NCBI GenBank assembly: GCA_913046825.1 | Contig: CAJWTF010000051.1 | Coordinates: 1 to 22,246, forward strand | DNA length: 22,246 nucleotides | From: an uncultured Rickettsiales bacterium | GTDB taxonomy: Bacteria > Pseudomonadota > Alphaproteobacteria > UBA8366 | Reading direction: 5' to 3' | In this document: positions 15,582 through 22,246 of the stretch, in pieces | Layout of the letters: each line of letters opens with the position of its first letter | Numbering within the stretch: the first letter of the stretch is position 1 | Made by a program: the position numbers and the translations under genes | Notes under the pieces: model-generated | The model's input: only the letters and a program-made list of their open reading frames with translations | Told to the model about the DNA's origin: nothing | The model's database searches: none

Positions 15582-16814
15582 TTAGCCCACCGCACCGCCC
15601 GTCTTCAATTCGCTAACCGCCGCTTCATTCAAGCCAAGCCAGTCGCTCATAACCTCTTCCGTATGCTGGCCAAGCATCGGTGACGCGTGCACCCGGGTGG
15701 CCTTGCCGTCCACACGAACCGGCCAGCCCGGCATCTTGAACGGGCGATGCACAGGATGCACCATGGTCTGCATGACGCCCCGATGCTCAAATGTGACATC
15801 TTCATTCAACTCGGCTGTATCCAGCACGGCACCCGCGGGAATGCCCGCCTCGCCCACCAGCTTCATGGCATCATATTTGGTTTGCCCCCGCGTCCAATTA
15901 GCGATCACCCCATCCACTTCCGCCTCGCGCTCGACCCGATCAGCTGGCGTCAGATAACGGACATCGCCGATCAAATCCTCTCGCCCAATCAGTTTCAATA
16001 ATCGATCCCAGTGTTCCGGATTGGCGCGGCTGGTCATAATATAGACGTAGTCGTTCGGACCGCCGGGCGCGCAGGGGTAAAGACCCATCGGCGCATTGAC
16101 GATCCCTGGCACTTTACTGCCGCCACGCTCCGCCGCCTTGCCGGTTAGACCCATCGTGGAGAACGGAATGCGCATATAGTGCAGGATCGCGTCTTGCATC
16201 GCGACCTGCAATTTGTGCCCTTCTCCCGTCTCCCGCCGTTTGTATAAGGCACCCAGAATGGTAATCGCCATCACCATACCGGTACCGGTATCGCCGAGGG
16301 AGATTCCCGGCCGGGTCGGCGGCCCATCGGCTTCTCCGGTAACGCTGAAGGTTCCCCCACAAGCTTGCGCAATCATGTCGAAAGCTAAGTTCTTCTCGAA
16401 GGGGCTACCCTCTCCAAAGCCTTTAATCTGGGCGTAAATGATGCCGGGGTTTATCTCGCGTACCGCTTCATAAGACAGGCCCAACCGCTCGATAGCGCCG
16501 GGCGCGAAATTCTCGATCATCACGTCCGCCTTCCGGATCATATCCTGGATGAGGCCAAGACCTTCGGGTGACTTCAAATTTGCGGTTATGGAGCGCTTGT
16601 TGGCATTCAAAATATGAAAGTAGTACGGATCGTCGTCCGGCTGATTCGGCTTCAGTCTGCGGCCGGGATCGCCTCTGTTCGGATTTTCGATTTTGACGAC
16701 GTCAGCGCCGAGCCAAGCGAGCGCCTCGGTACAGGTCGGGCCTGCTTCAAACTGGGTGAAATCAATAATTTTGACGCCTTGTAGAAACGTAAAGTCAGTT
16801 AGATTATTGGACAT
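15582..16814 (-). CDS. Family III (CaiB/BaiF) CoA-transferase, copy 4
   Basis: The ATG at 16814 lies 6 bases after GGAGGT, so it is preferred over a TTG 15 codons upstream; this gives 410 residues. Motifs are VKIIDFTQFEAGP, LAWLGADVVKIENPNRGDPG, NANKRSITANLKSPEG, ENFAPGAIERLGLSYE, AQIKGFGEGSPF..NLAFDMIAQ and the catalytic aspartate at residue 175 in ISLGDTGTGM. The D-x-G-T-G context and Q-x-E-A-G-P opening are close to the formyl-CoA transferase group (oxalate metabolism), although no oxalyl-CoA decarboxylase is clearly identified here; the ThDP enzyme at 3964-5709 is only distantly similar to that family. Transcribed alone, convergent with the phosphatase gene. Confidence 0.87.
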   Translation of the reverse strand: MSNNLTDFTFLQGVKIIDFTQFEAGPTCTEALAWLGADVVKIENPNRGDPGRRLKPNQPDDDPYYFHILNANKRSITANLKSPEGLGLIQDMIRKADVMIENFAPGAIERLGLSYEAVREINPGIIYAQIKGFGEGSPFEKNLAFDMIAQACGGTFSVTGEADGPPTRPGISLGDTGTGMVMAITILGALYKRRETGEGHKLQVAMQDAILHYMRIPFSTMGLTGKAAERGGSKVPGIVNAPMGLYPCAPGGPNDYVYIMTSRANPEHWDRLLKLIGREDLIGDVRYLTPADRVEREAEVDGVIANWTRGQTKYDAMKLVGEAGIPAGAVLDTAELNEDVTFEHRGVMQTMVHPVHRPFKMPGWPVRVDGKATRVHASPMLGQHTEEVMSDWLGLNEAAVSELKTGGAVG

Positions 16815-17016
16815 GAACGAACCTCCGCAGTACGGAAGAGGCTTGGGCTCCTCTGGCAATATCGGTCAATCGACGCCCAGCCTCCCGGCACAAATTATTT
16901 ACGCATGCCACAAGTGATCTAGGCACTGTCGTAACCGGATCAAGAAAACCTTTTCCCTGACCCCACCTCTATCGCGCGGGTATCGGTCGGATAGAACCGC
17001 AAGTATATGAAAGGAA

Positions 17017-17093
17017 TGGTGCGCCCGGCAGGATTTGAACCTGCGGCCCCCAGATTAGGAATCTGGTGCTCTATCCGACTGAGCTACGGGCGC
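17017..17093 (-). tRNA. tRNA-Arg(CCT)
   Basis: The minus strand reads as a full cloverleaf: a 7 bp acceptor stem GCGCCCG/CGGGCGC, D arm with AGCTCAGTCGGATAGAGC, anticodon stem CCAGA/TCTGG with loop TTCCTAA (anticodon CCT, reading AGG), and a T arm with GGTTCAAATCC. The discriminator base is A, and CCA is encoded at 17019-17017. The tRNA's 3' end faces the catabolic region to the left. No direct repeat of it was noticed elsewhere in the window. Confidence 0.95.
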
Positions 17094-17160
17094 ATTGCGC
17101 CAAATCTATAACACATTCAACGCAGCCAGAAAGCTTGGCCCGAATAATTTCCTAATTTAG

Positions 17161-17667
17161 TTAGTCGAACAGACTGTTCAGTGGGATTGAATAATAGATG
17201 AGAGCTGTTTCCGTACCAGGGTTCTCGTCACCGATACTGGCGTTCGACAAATGGTGTACCGCAACGCCGAGGCGCGAGCGGTCATCAAAGCGGTAGGCCA
17301 GCTCGAAGCCTGAGCGGAACTCGATCACATGGCCCAAATCCTCGCCATCGCCGTCCGCGTATGCCCCTACCGCCGTATTTGGTGTGAGCACCCATCTGTT
17401 GCCGAAATAGATGTCCATCAGGAAGCCGAAATAGCCGTATAACGAGGCATCCGAGGTGGCTAAACCGCCGACGAAGGGGCGGATTTTCCAGAGCTCGTAA
17501 TCCGAGCGGTATTCGACGTTGAATGCAGCACCTTGTTTGCGATCCGCGATAACACCCGTAGCGCCCGCACCCAACGAAATAAACGCTGGCTCGTCGTCCG
17601 CAGTGGCCGGATTGGTCAATGCCATTGCAGCGAAAAACACAATCGCGAGTTTAATGAGCGTTTTCAA
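17161..17667 (-). CDS. PagL-like lipid A 3-O-deacylase (outer membrane)
   Basis: This 168-residue protein begins with a TTG, preceded by GGGAG. It has a signal peptide: K-rich start, a hydrophobic stretch around residues 5-18 and a likely cleavage after AlaThrAla (residues 21-23). The rest alternates like a small beta-barrel. Near the C-terminus lies the PagL active-site signature: H139 and S141 in HHLSNAS and E153 in NPGTE. The spacing (2 and 12) is the same as in Pseudomonas PagL (H126, S128, E140). PagL removes the 3-O acyl chain of lipid A and so alters endotoxicity and permeability. Length fits the family. It is co-oriented with the tRNA and the upstream proline iminopeptidase, but a tight operon is unlikely. 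Confidence 0.82.
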   Translation of the reverse strand: MKTLIKLAIVFFAAMALTNPATADDEPAFISLGAGATGVIADRKQGAAFNVEYRSDYELWKIRPFVGGLATSDASLYGYFGFLMDIYFGNRWVLTPNTAVGAYADGDGEDLGHVIEFRSGFELAYRFDDRSRLGVAVHHLSNASIGDENPGTETALIYYSIPLNSLFD

Positions 17668-17741
17668 ACGCCTGCTCCCTTATTCTTAGGTCGCACATAG
17701 TAGGCTAATCGGCGCAAAGTGCAATCCTTTCGCAAACGGTC

Positions 17742-18698
17742 CTAATTGCCGGGTAAAGCCTTAAAACGCTCCATGGCCGTAATTAATTCGCTGCGAATGC
17801 CCGGTTCCATAGCCGAATGTCCAGCATCGGTCACAATGTGCAGTTTTGCACGGGTCCAGACTTCCGACAACTCGACTGCGCTAACCGCTGGGCAAACAGC
17901 GTCGTAACGTCCTTGGACGATGACACCCGGTATATCATTCAGCAGATTCGCCTTCTTTAGAAGCGCACCTTCCTCCATGAAGCAATTATTCACGAAATAA
18001 TGTGCCTCGATTCGAGCCAGCCCCAACGCCATCGCCGGATCGAGAAAAGAAGAGACGGCTTCCGGATTGGGCCGCAACGTGGAACACGATCCTTCATAGC
18101 GGCTCCAGATACGTGCCGCCGGTAGGTGCACCTCTGGGTCTGGGTCGACGAGCCGCCGATGGTAATTTCCGAGTAGGTCGCCACGCTCGTCCTCCGGCAG
18201 GTAATCGGCAAATTCGCGCCATGCCTCAGGAAAAATGCGCCTCATGCCGGTCATGAACCACTCGACTTCGTCATTTCGGCACAGAAAGATGCCGCGCAAT
18301 ATCAATCCAAGACATCGGTCGGGATGCTGCTCGGCATAGGCCAGCGCCAAACTCGACCCCCAGGAGCCGCCGAATACATAACATTTTGAAATACCGAGCC
18401 GCTCCCTTAGCGTTTCGATATCCGCCACCAAATCGCTCGTCGTATTGTTCGTCAAATCACCACGCGGCGTCGAACGTCCGGCCCCGCGCTGATCGAAAAT
18501 TACAATTCGATAATGCCGAGGATCAAAAAACCGACGATGCGCCGGAACCGCACCAGCACCAGGTCCGCCATGCAGAAAGATCACTGGCACACCTTGGGGG
18601 TTGCCGCTTTGCTCCCAATAGAGATGATGCGGATCATCGACCACGAGTGTGCCGGTTTCGTAGGGTTCGATTTCGGGAAATAAAGTATGTCGGTTCAT
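17742..18698 (-). CDS. pip: Proline iminopeptidase
   Basis: This is a cytosolic alpha/beta hydrolase that removes N-terminal proline from peptides. The start ATG 18698 gives 318 residues, the usual length; the frame is open upstream but that stretch is not family-like. Diagnostic motifs are HGGPGAG (residues 43-49, oxyanion hole), FDQRGAGRSTPRG (69-80) and the nucleophile elbow FGGSWGSSLALAYAEQHP with Ser112. The rest of the triad is probably the Asp in GRYDAVCP and the His in DAGHSAMEPG. The ribosome-binding site is weak. It runs away from the nuclease remnant, so the ~90 bp between them is a divergent promoter region. Confidence 0.92.
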   Translation of the reverse strand: MNRHTLFPEIEPYETGTLVVDDPHHLYWEQSGNPQGVPVIFLHGGPGAGAVPAHRRFFDPRHYRIVIFDQRGAGRSTPRGDLTNNTTSDLVADIETLRERLGISKCYVFGGSWGSSLALAYAEQHPDRCLGLILRGIFLCRNDEVEWFMTGMRRIFPEAWREFADYLPEDERGDLLGNYHRRLVDPDPEVHLPAARIWSRYEGSCSTLRPNPEAVSSFLDPAMALGLARIEAHYFVNNCFMEEGALLKKANLLNDIPGVIVQGRYDAVCPAVSAVELSEVWTRAKLHIVTDAGHSAMEPGIRSELITAMERFKALPGN

Positions 18699-18789
18699 GC
18701 TGCATCCATGAAGATCACCAACGGCGTCATCTTTCAAATTTGCCGCACTGTGTCGCGCGCGGTTAAGGTCGTTTTTTCCCGTTTCGATC

Positions 18790-19527
18790 TTGCCATTTAC
18801 CACCCTCGCAGGCCAGCAAAAAGGCTTGGAGCCCGGCGGTCGCATCATCGTCGTCGAAATTGTCGACGGGGGCACGCTGCGTCTCGACATGGGAAAACAA
18901 GTCCGGCTTGTCGGCCTTCAGGCACCCAGACTACCGCTTGGCAGGGCCAATTTCAAAGCGTGGCCCTTGGGTGGAAAGCCAAGTCGGCACTGGCCGAGAT
19001 GACTCAGGAGAACGTGTCCGGCTGTCTAACGTTGGACGAAAGAGCGATCGGTATGGCCGCTTGCTTGCGCATCAACACGATGATGAAAGAATTTGGATTC
19101 AAGTCGAAATTCTGCGCCTTGGCTGGGCCAGGGTCTATTCCTTTCCGGACAACCTCATCTGGTACCGGAGATGTGAGAGCTGGAAAGACAGGCACGGCTT
19201 TTGAGGCGTGGCATATGGGGTCATCCCCATTATAGAATTTGGCAATCGGGCGATTAGCGCGGCGATATCGATACATTTCAGGTCATTGAGGGACGGGTGA
19301 GAGATGTTGCAACGGTGAAGGGCCGCACCCATATAAAATGCTTGGCGCCGGTTGGCGCAGCGACTTCACTGTAACTATGGCGCCACGGAACCGGCAGCGG
19401 TTTGCGAATGGTTTGACTAAGCTGTTCGATATAAAAGGCTTTTGTCCGTTTTCGTGGATGCCTCGGCTGGCGCGATGGCCCAATGATCGAGGCCACGCAT
19501 TCGAAACAGATCGAGGTGTTGGAATGA
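18790..19527 (+). pseudogene. Frameshifted thermonuclease-family (SNase-like) gene
   Basis: Pieces of one SNase-like protein appear in order but in different frames: LEPGGRIIVVEIVDGGTLRL and KQVRLVGLQAPRLPLGR (frame of 18790), then KSALAEM, then DRYGRLLAHQHDDERIWIQV and GWARVYSFPDN, then LLRRGIWGHPYYRIWQSGD, a TAG, then IDTFQVIEGRVRDVATVKGR, GAGWRSDFTVTMAPRNRQRF, and finally FVRFRGCLGWRDGPMIEATH..QIEVLE ending in TGA at 19525. The catalytic Arg region (RYGR) is still readable. At least four frame changes and one stop make it non-functional. The final TGA overlaps the start codon of the M48 peptidase, so the two were once translationally coupled. The original start codon was not identified; 18790 is only where homology begins. 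Confidence 0.78.
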
Positions 19528-21032
19528 TAGAAGAGAGCTGCATATCTTCAGCCACACTCTGGAAACCCACTCGCCGTCAGTTTGGCGTCCTGGCCACAGC
19601 GGGACTTGCATCCTTTTGTGCTGGTTGCGCCGTAAATCCCGCGACCGGGGATCAACAGGTGATCTTGATGTCCGCCGATGAAGAACGCCGCATTGGAGCC
19701 GCTGAGCATCCAAAAATTTTGCAAGAATTTGGCGGCGCCTACGAAGATCCTAAGGTATCTGGCTATATTGCCGCGATTGGCGGCCGCCTGGCGGCGGCAA
19801 CAGAACTACCGGGCGAAAATTTCACCTTTACTGTGCTGAACAGTCCGATCGTCAATGCGATGGCTCTGCCGGGCGGCTACGTATACGTAACCCGTGGGTT
19901 ACTCGCTTTAGCCCAGAACGAGGCCGAAGCAGCCGGCGTTATAGGTCACGAAATTGGCCATGTCATTGCTCGGCATACTGCGGCACGGATCAGCCGCGCC
20001 CAAGTCACGCAATTTGGACTGATTGGCTTGGCGATTCTGGGCGGGGCCGCGGGATTGCCGAGCGGTACCGGCCAAATCGCAAACTCACTGGCGTCACTGC
20101 ATCTTCGAGGGTTTTCGCGCGATCAAGAATTCGAAGCCGACACCCTGGGCATCCGTTACATGTCTCGCGCCGGATACGATGCAGGTGCGATGGCCACATT
20201 TTTGACCCAGTTACGGGCGCACGCCAGTCTCCGCGCGCAGATTAAAGGGGAGGCTTCCGATGCGGTTGATAGCTTCGATATCATGGCAACACACCCCCGA
20301 ACCCTGGATCGCATAAAGCTTGCGACAGCCGCAGCCGGCCCTGTACCTGGCCAAGCGCGGAATTTACACCGCAAAGTCTATCAAAGCGCTATCGACGGTA
20401 TGATTTTCGGCGACGATCCAGATTTCGGCGTAATTCGAGGCCGCAAATTTGCGCATCGAGCGCTGCGGTTTCGCTTTGAGGTGCCAAAGGGGTTTACGTT
20501 GATAAATCGGCCGAACGCGGTCATTGCTCGCAATAAGCAGCTACGGTCCACGATTATTTTCGATTTGGACGGACGTCGGAGCGGCAAAGCTATGACAAGT
20601 TATCTGGTCCGTGATTGGGCAAAATCCCGAATGAACGATGTCGTGTCACTCACGGTCAACGGACTCCCTGCCGCCACTGGCTGGTTTGCCACCAATACAA
20701 AGAAGGGCCGAATGATGGTGAGGCTCCTGGCGATCCGGGGCGGCCCGTCAGAAATCTTTCGCTTTATGTTTCTAACGCCGCCCGCCGTCACAGAGCGGCT
20801 GTCCGTGCCGTTCAGGCGTACGACGTATAGCTTCGGGCGCCTATCTCGCAAAGAAGCCGCCGAGATCACAGCCCTGAGGCTGACAATCCGTCGACGCCGG
20901 AACGAGAGCTTAAAATCGCTCGTCCGGCGTATGCAAGTCGACACCCATGCCGATGGCTGGTTCGAATTGCTCAATGGCTTTGCGTCCGGTAATACGCCTA
21001 AACGCGGAGATGCGGTTCGCTTGGTCGTCTAG
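19524..21032 (+). CDS. M48-family zinc metallopeptidase, Tat-exported lipoprotein
   Basis: This is a 502-residue peptidase starting at ATG 19524 (ATGA overlap with the nuclease remnant). A longer frame from 19338 exists, but its extra codons are the nuclease tail, so they are not part of this gene. Residues 15-35 contain a twin-arginine motif (TRRQF) and a hydrophobic run ending in CAGC, a likely lipobox with Cys35 as the lipidation site, so it is probably anchored in the periplasm. The zinc motif HEIGH is at 142-146 and EFEAD at 202-206. The C-terminal ~200 residues form a conserved extension ending in a LysM-like GDAVRLVV tail. Similar proteins are putative quality-control proteases for envelope proteins. 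It is convergent with rpoH with only 20 bp between. Confidence 0.87.
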   Translation: MIEESCISSATLWKPTRRQFGVLATAGLASFCAGCAVNPATGDQQVILMSADEERRIGAAEHPKILQEFGGAYEDPKVSGYIAAIGGRLAAATELPGENFTFTVLNSPIVNAMALPGGYVYVTRGLLALAQNEAEAAGVIGHEIGHVIARHTAARISRAQVTQFGLIGLAILGGAAGLPSGTGQIANSLASLHLRGFSRDQEFEADTLGIRYMSRAGYDAGAMATFLTQLRAHASLRAQIKGEASDAVDSFDIMATHPRTLDRIKLATAAAGPVPGQARNLHRKVYQSAIDGMIFGDDPDFGVIRGRKFAHRALRFRFEVPKGFTLINRPNAVIARNKQLRSTIIFDLDGRRSGKAMTSYLVRDWAKSRMNDVVSLTVNGLPAATGWFATNTKKGRMMVRLLAIRGGPSEIFRFMFLTPPAVTERLSVPFRRTTYSFGRLSRKEAAEITALRLTIRRRRNESLKSLVRRMQVDTHADGWFELLNGFASGNTPKRGDAVRLVV

Positions 21033-21051
21033 CCCCAGATCGTGCCGAAAC

Positions 21052-21936
21052 TTACGCTTCGATCATCAAGTCACTGGGCAACTCGGTCCGCTGACTGATC
21101 GATTTCCGCAGTTTCGTCAGGGCTCGGTGCTCAAGCTGCCGCACACGTTCCTTGCTCACACCTAAAACGCGGCCCAGCTCTTCGAGCGTTGCTCCGTTTT
21201 CGGTCAAACGACGTTTGCGGATGATTGTCTGTTCCCGTTGCGGCAATTCGCGCAGCGCTTCGACGAGCCAACGTGCACGGGTCCGGCCATCTCGGACGCT
21301 GACAACAGTTTCTTCGGAGCTCGGACGCTGATCAGCCAGAAAATCTTGCCAACTGTCTTCCGATTCATCTGAGACAGGCGCATTCAGCGATTGATCGCCG
21401 CCATTGAGACGAATTTCCATCGCTTCTACTTCATGCACATTTACTTTCAGCTCGTTAGCGATGAATTCACGGGATTCCTCACTCAACTGCTCACCGCCGA
21501 TATCGTCAATTTGCGCGCGCAGGCGTCGCAGATTGAAGAACAGCGACTTTTGCGCCGCCGTCGTACCGGTACGCACGATCGACCAATTGCGCAGAATGAA
21601 ATCCTGCATGGCGGAGCGAATCCACCACGAGGCGTATGTTGAAAACCGCACGCCGCGATCTGGCTCGAAGCGCTCCGCCGCCTGCAACAGGCCGACATTG
21701 CCTTCTTGGACCAAATCGCCCATCGGCAGGCCATAGTTACGGAACCTGGAAGCGATACTAATCACCAGCCGCGTATAAGCACGGACTAGTTTGTGCAGCG
21801 CTACTTCGTCCCGGCTGTCGCGCCACCGCTTCGCGAGATCATATTCAATCTCCCGCGACAGCAGCGGCTCTTGCATTGAAGTTTTGATAAACTTGAGGTT
21901 TGCCCGCTGGGTTTGCGGATCGTCAATGTAAGCCAT
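21052..21936 (-). CDS. rpoH: RpoH-type (sigma-32) RNA polymerase sigma factor
   Basis: This is a 294-residue sigma-70-family factor that directs RNA polymerase to heat-shock promoters. Region 2 is complete: LVISIASRFRNYGLPMGDLV, GNVGLLQAAERFEPDRG, and FSTYASWWIRSAMQDFIL for -10 recognition. The RpoH box QKSLFFNLRR (residues 129-138) identifies the sigma-32 class. Region 4 has LPQREQTIIRKRRL and the helix-turn-helix ATLEELGRVLGVSKERVRQLE. Alphaproteobacteria often have several RpoH paralogues. The diverged N-terminus and the AP-V-S-D-E-S-E linker may mark a secondary copy. Its start has an unusual G-rich ribosome-binding site and an adjacent hairpin, listed separately. It is convergent with the M48 peptidase, a plausible partner in envelope or protein-folding stress. 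Confidence 0.92.
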   Translation of the reverse strand: MAYIDDPQTQRANLKFIKTSMQEPLLSREIEYDLAKRWRDSRDEVALHKLVRAYTRLVISIASRFRNYGLPMGDLVQEGNVGLLQAAERFEPDRGVRFSTYASWWIRSAMQDFILRNWSIVRTGTTAAQKSLFFNLRRLRAQIDDIGGEQLSEESREFIANELKVNVHEVEAMEIRLNGGDQSLNAPVSDESEDSWQDFLADQRPSSEETVVSVRDGRTRARWLVEALRELPQREQTIIRKRRLTENGATLEELGRVLGVSKERVRQLEHRALTKLRKSISQRTELPSDLMIEA

Positions 21937-21937
21937 T

Positions 21938-21948
21938 CCCCCCCCCTT
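21938..21948 (-). promoter_or_regulatory. Unusual ribosome-binding site of rpoH: AA followed by nine G
   Basis: On the transcribed strand AAGGGGGGGGG lies directly before A and the ATG at 21936. The nine-G homopolymer contains the anti-SD-pairing bases, but its length places several alternative alignments against the 16S rRNA tail. Single-base length changes would shift spacing without touching the coding frame. Confidence 0.5.
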
Positions 21949-21949
21949 G

Positions 21950-21965
21950 GTGCCTTAGCAGGCAC
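21950..21965 (-). promoter_or_regulatory. Leader hairpin beside the rpoH ribosome-binding site
   Basis: GTGCCT (21950-21955) and AGGCAC (21960-21965) form a perfect 6 bp stem with a four-base loop, one base upstream of the G-rich ribosome-binding site. In the mRNA it would stand immediately 5' of the initiation region. It may affect rpoH translation. A thermometer-like role is speculative, since the stem does not itself pair with the Shine-Dalgarno bases. Confidence 0.4.
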
Positions 21966-22074
21966 GCTCCTTAGGTATTTATCGTGGTTTTTAATAACTC
22001 ACTTCATTACTAGGTTATTGAATACATAAACTGGACGCAAGAAGATTCATCCGGACAAATTTAATCGCCAGAAT

Positions 22075-22246
22075 TTAAGCTTCTAAGCGTTCGCTAATTA
22101 GACCTTCGGGTGTGAAACACACGGCGATCAGGTCTCCCCCAAAACCGCAAACACGATCGATCGTCACAGTATAATCGTTCTCATGGAACCCACCGTTATC
22201 AGGGTCGTAACCTCTGAAGAACCTGGCAAATTGGCCGTAAGGCTTG
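22075..22246 (-). CDS. C-terminal fragment of an unidentified protein, cut by the window edge
   Basis: The minus strand is open from the right edge to a TAA at 22077-22075, leaving 57 codons. The peptide includes KPYGQFARFFRGYDPDNGG, ENDYTVTIDRVCGFGGD and IAVCFTPEGLISERLEA. The TVTIDRxCGFGG pattern and the acid-rich tail remind me of C-termini of some metallophosphoesterases (serine/threonine phosphatase type), but that is memory-based and not firm. It is oriented like rpoH, with ~140 bp between its stop and the rpoH start. Confidence 0.5.
   Translation of the reverse strand, partial: KPYGQFARFFRGYDPDNGGFHENDYTVTIDRVCGFGGDLIAVCFTPEGLISERLEA

Noticed and set aside
16815..16859. TTG start 15 codons upstream of the fourth CoA-transferase
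   Set aside because: ATG 16814 has GGAGGT at correct spacing and starts where family homology does.
18699..18890. Upstream extension of proline iminopeptidase to 18890
   Set aside because: The extra 64 residues are not family-like and overlap the nuclease remnant. The standard length begins at 18698.
19338..19523. N-terminal extension of the M48 peptidase frame
   Set aside because: These codons encode nuclease-remnant sequence (WRSDFTVTMAP) or an out-of-frame reading of it. The Tat/lipobox signal starts after ATG 19524.
21938..21965. True RNA thermometer at rpoH
   Set aside because: The hairpin does not pair with the Shine-Dalgarno bases, and no longer structure was evident by eye, so only a regulatory possibility is reported.
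1..22246. CRISPR array, insertion sequence or integrase
   Set aside because: I saw no regularly spaced repeats, no transposase-like motif and no terminal inverted repeats in any part of the window.

Overview
The window looks like a chromosomal segment of an alphaproteobacterium, probably of the Rhodospirillales type. The evidence is a birA tail followed by a type III pantothenate kinase start, an RpoH-type sigma factor, a PagL-type lipid A deacylase, a Tat/lipobox M48 peptidase that follows a nuclease remnant, and a moderately GC-rich sequence dense in acyl-CoA enzymes. These assignments rest on protein motifs read by eye. No database search was possible.

Left edge (1-1.1 kb): the end of birA, then a coaX gene cut off after about 100 codons. 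It is joined in frame to the decayed C-terminal part of a SPINDLY/O-GlcNAc-transferase-like gene. The joint lies at a short stretch that both families encode in a similar way (around VDILIDL).

Middle (1.1-16.9 kb): an unusually dense set of acid-activation and thiamine-diphosphate enzymes with no recognisable transporter or regulator. There are two tandem family III (CaiB/BaiF) CoA-transferases on the plus strand. A minus-strand operon follows, encoding 2-oxoacid-dehydrogenase E1 alpha and E1 beta and an acetolactate-synthase-like enzyme. Next come a decayed class III cyclase/TPR gene and a translationally coupled LigI-like amidohydrolase and AMP-forming acyl-CoA synthetase pair, divergent from a metallo-beta-lactamase-fold hydrolase. 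After these are a third CoA-transferase that closely resembles 2-methylfumaryl-CoA isomerase (Mct), in line with a DAO-family flavoprotein; a tyrosine-phosphatase-like protein; and a fourth CoA-transferase. Together they suggest catabolism of carboxylic acids through CoA thioesters, lactone or ester hydrolysis, and ThDP-dependent C-C cleavage. The substrate cannot be read from the sequence.

Right part (17-22.2 kb): tRNA-Arg(CCT), a PagL-like outer-membrane deacylase, proline iminopeptidase, a multiply frameshifted SNase-like nuclease pseudogene whose last codons overlap the start of an M48 Tat-lipoprotein peptidase, a convergent RpoH-type sigma factor with an unusual nine-G ribosome-binding region beside a hairpin, and the C-terminus of an unidentified protein running off the right edge.

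At least four separate pseudogenes (coaX, SPINDLY/OGT, cyclase-TPR, SNase), and perhaps a fifth very small one, lie in 22 kb. That points to a genome, or a region of one, that is losing genes while keeping its acyl-CoA enzymes intact.
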